A DNA stretch of 36,442 nt from positions 1 through 36,442 of the forward strand of contig JAFGDW010000154.1 in the NCBI GenBank assembly GCA_016931935.1, given 5' to 3'. Of the stretch, positions 36,234 through 36,442 are shown in pieces; positions within the stretch are counted from its first letter, which is position 1, and each line of letters opens with the position of its first letter. The notes beneath the pieces are model-generated. The model was not told the DNA's origin, searched no databases, and worked only from the letters and a program-made list of their open reading frames with translations. The stretch is from Candidatus Zhuqueibacterota bacterium. GTDB lineage: Bacteria; Zhuqueibacterota; Zhuqueibacteria; Thermofontimicrobiales; Thiofontviventaceae. A program made the translations under genes and the position numbers.

Positions 36234-36442
36234 AAACAGGAAAATGTGAAAAGTATTGTGTTTGAGCAAATTCATTGTTCACAAAAGGCATCTGCTAATT
36301 TAAGCGATCAATATAATACGATGGATCCCGATGTTGATGTGCTATGCAAGTTACATAGCCTGAATTATTCATAAATTTTGAAAAAAGAGTGAGGATTTTC
36401 CAATATAATTTCTTATATTTAAGTAGGATAAACATATAAGAA
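36219..36442. other. Non-coding right edge
   Basis: After the tandem duplication the sequence is AT-rich with no credible gene. A six-base inverted repeat gctatg/catagc (36341-36346, 36354-36359) could form a weak hairpin but lacks a T-tail. The next gene presumably starts beyond the window. Confidence 0.4.

Overview
The window carries eight or nine protein-coding genes from a Gram-negative bacterium that probably belongs to the Fibrobacterota-Chlorobiota-Bacteroidota (FCB) side of the tree. A Calditrichota/KSB1/Ignavibacteriota-like lineage is my best guess. The evidence is three huge secreted proteins ending in the NPFNP-type C-terminal sorting domain read by type IX secretion (T9SS), PPC, LamG, Fn3 and PKD surface modules, a periplasmic propeller plus Y_Y_Y protein, and an outer-membrane beta-barrel. 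Species cannot be assigned from sequence alone. There are no rRNA or tRNA genes, CRISPR arrays, transposases or phage genes that I can see.

Region 1 (1-597) is non-coding and is a patchwork of degenerate palindromic repeats. Region 2 (598-7344, plus strand) looks like one operon: a soluble phosphatidylserine-decarboxylase-family enzyme, an overlapping arginine amidinotransferase, then two exported proteins made of OmpL47-type Ig-like repeats. The second of these is an internal duplication of the first. Region 3 (7345-7613) is a convergent intergenic spacer filled by a repeat element with several hairpins.

Region 4 (7614-35076, minus strand) reads right to left: a 3480-residue LamG/T9SS protein, its 3402-residue paralogue 58 bp downstream, a 1489-residue PPC/Fn3/PKD/T9SS protein that shares their C-terminal cassette, a strong hairpin, and a propeller/Y_Y_Y membrane protein with no kinase domain. 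Region 5 (35077-36442) holds a divergent spacer and a small outer-membrane barrel gene on the plus strand.

The most interesting material is in the giant proteins. All five LamG positions in each giant appear to be nested inside other beta-sandwich domains (Fn3, carboxypeptidase-regulatory-like, an SbsA-like Ig domain), at the same places in both paralogues. The 1489-residue neighbour has a six-cysteine LNR-like module inserted in an Fn3 domain at the equivalent loop. Both giants also share an unrecognised central region of about 700 residues. It has two long alternating-polarity (amphipathic beta) tracts around a helical stretch, and a strongly conserved motif PVFKTVAGQSMCPWE. I infer a cell-surface or extracellular adhesion/coat system, possibly with a membrane-interacting core; that function is a hypothesis.
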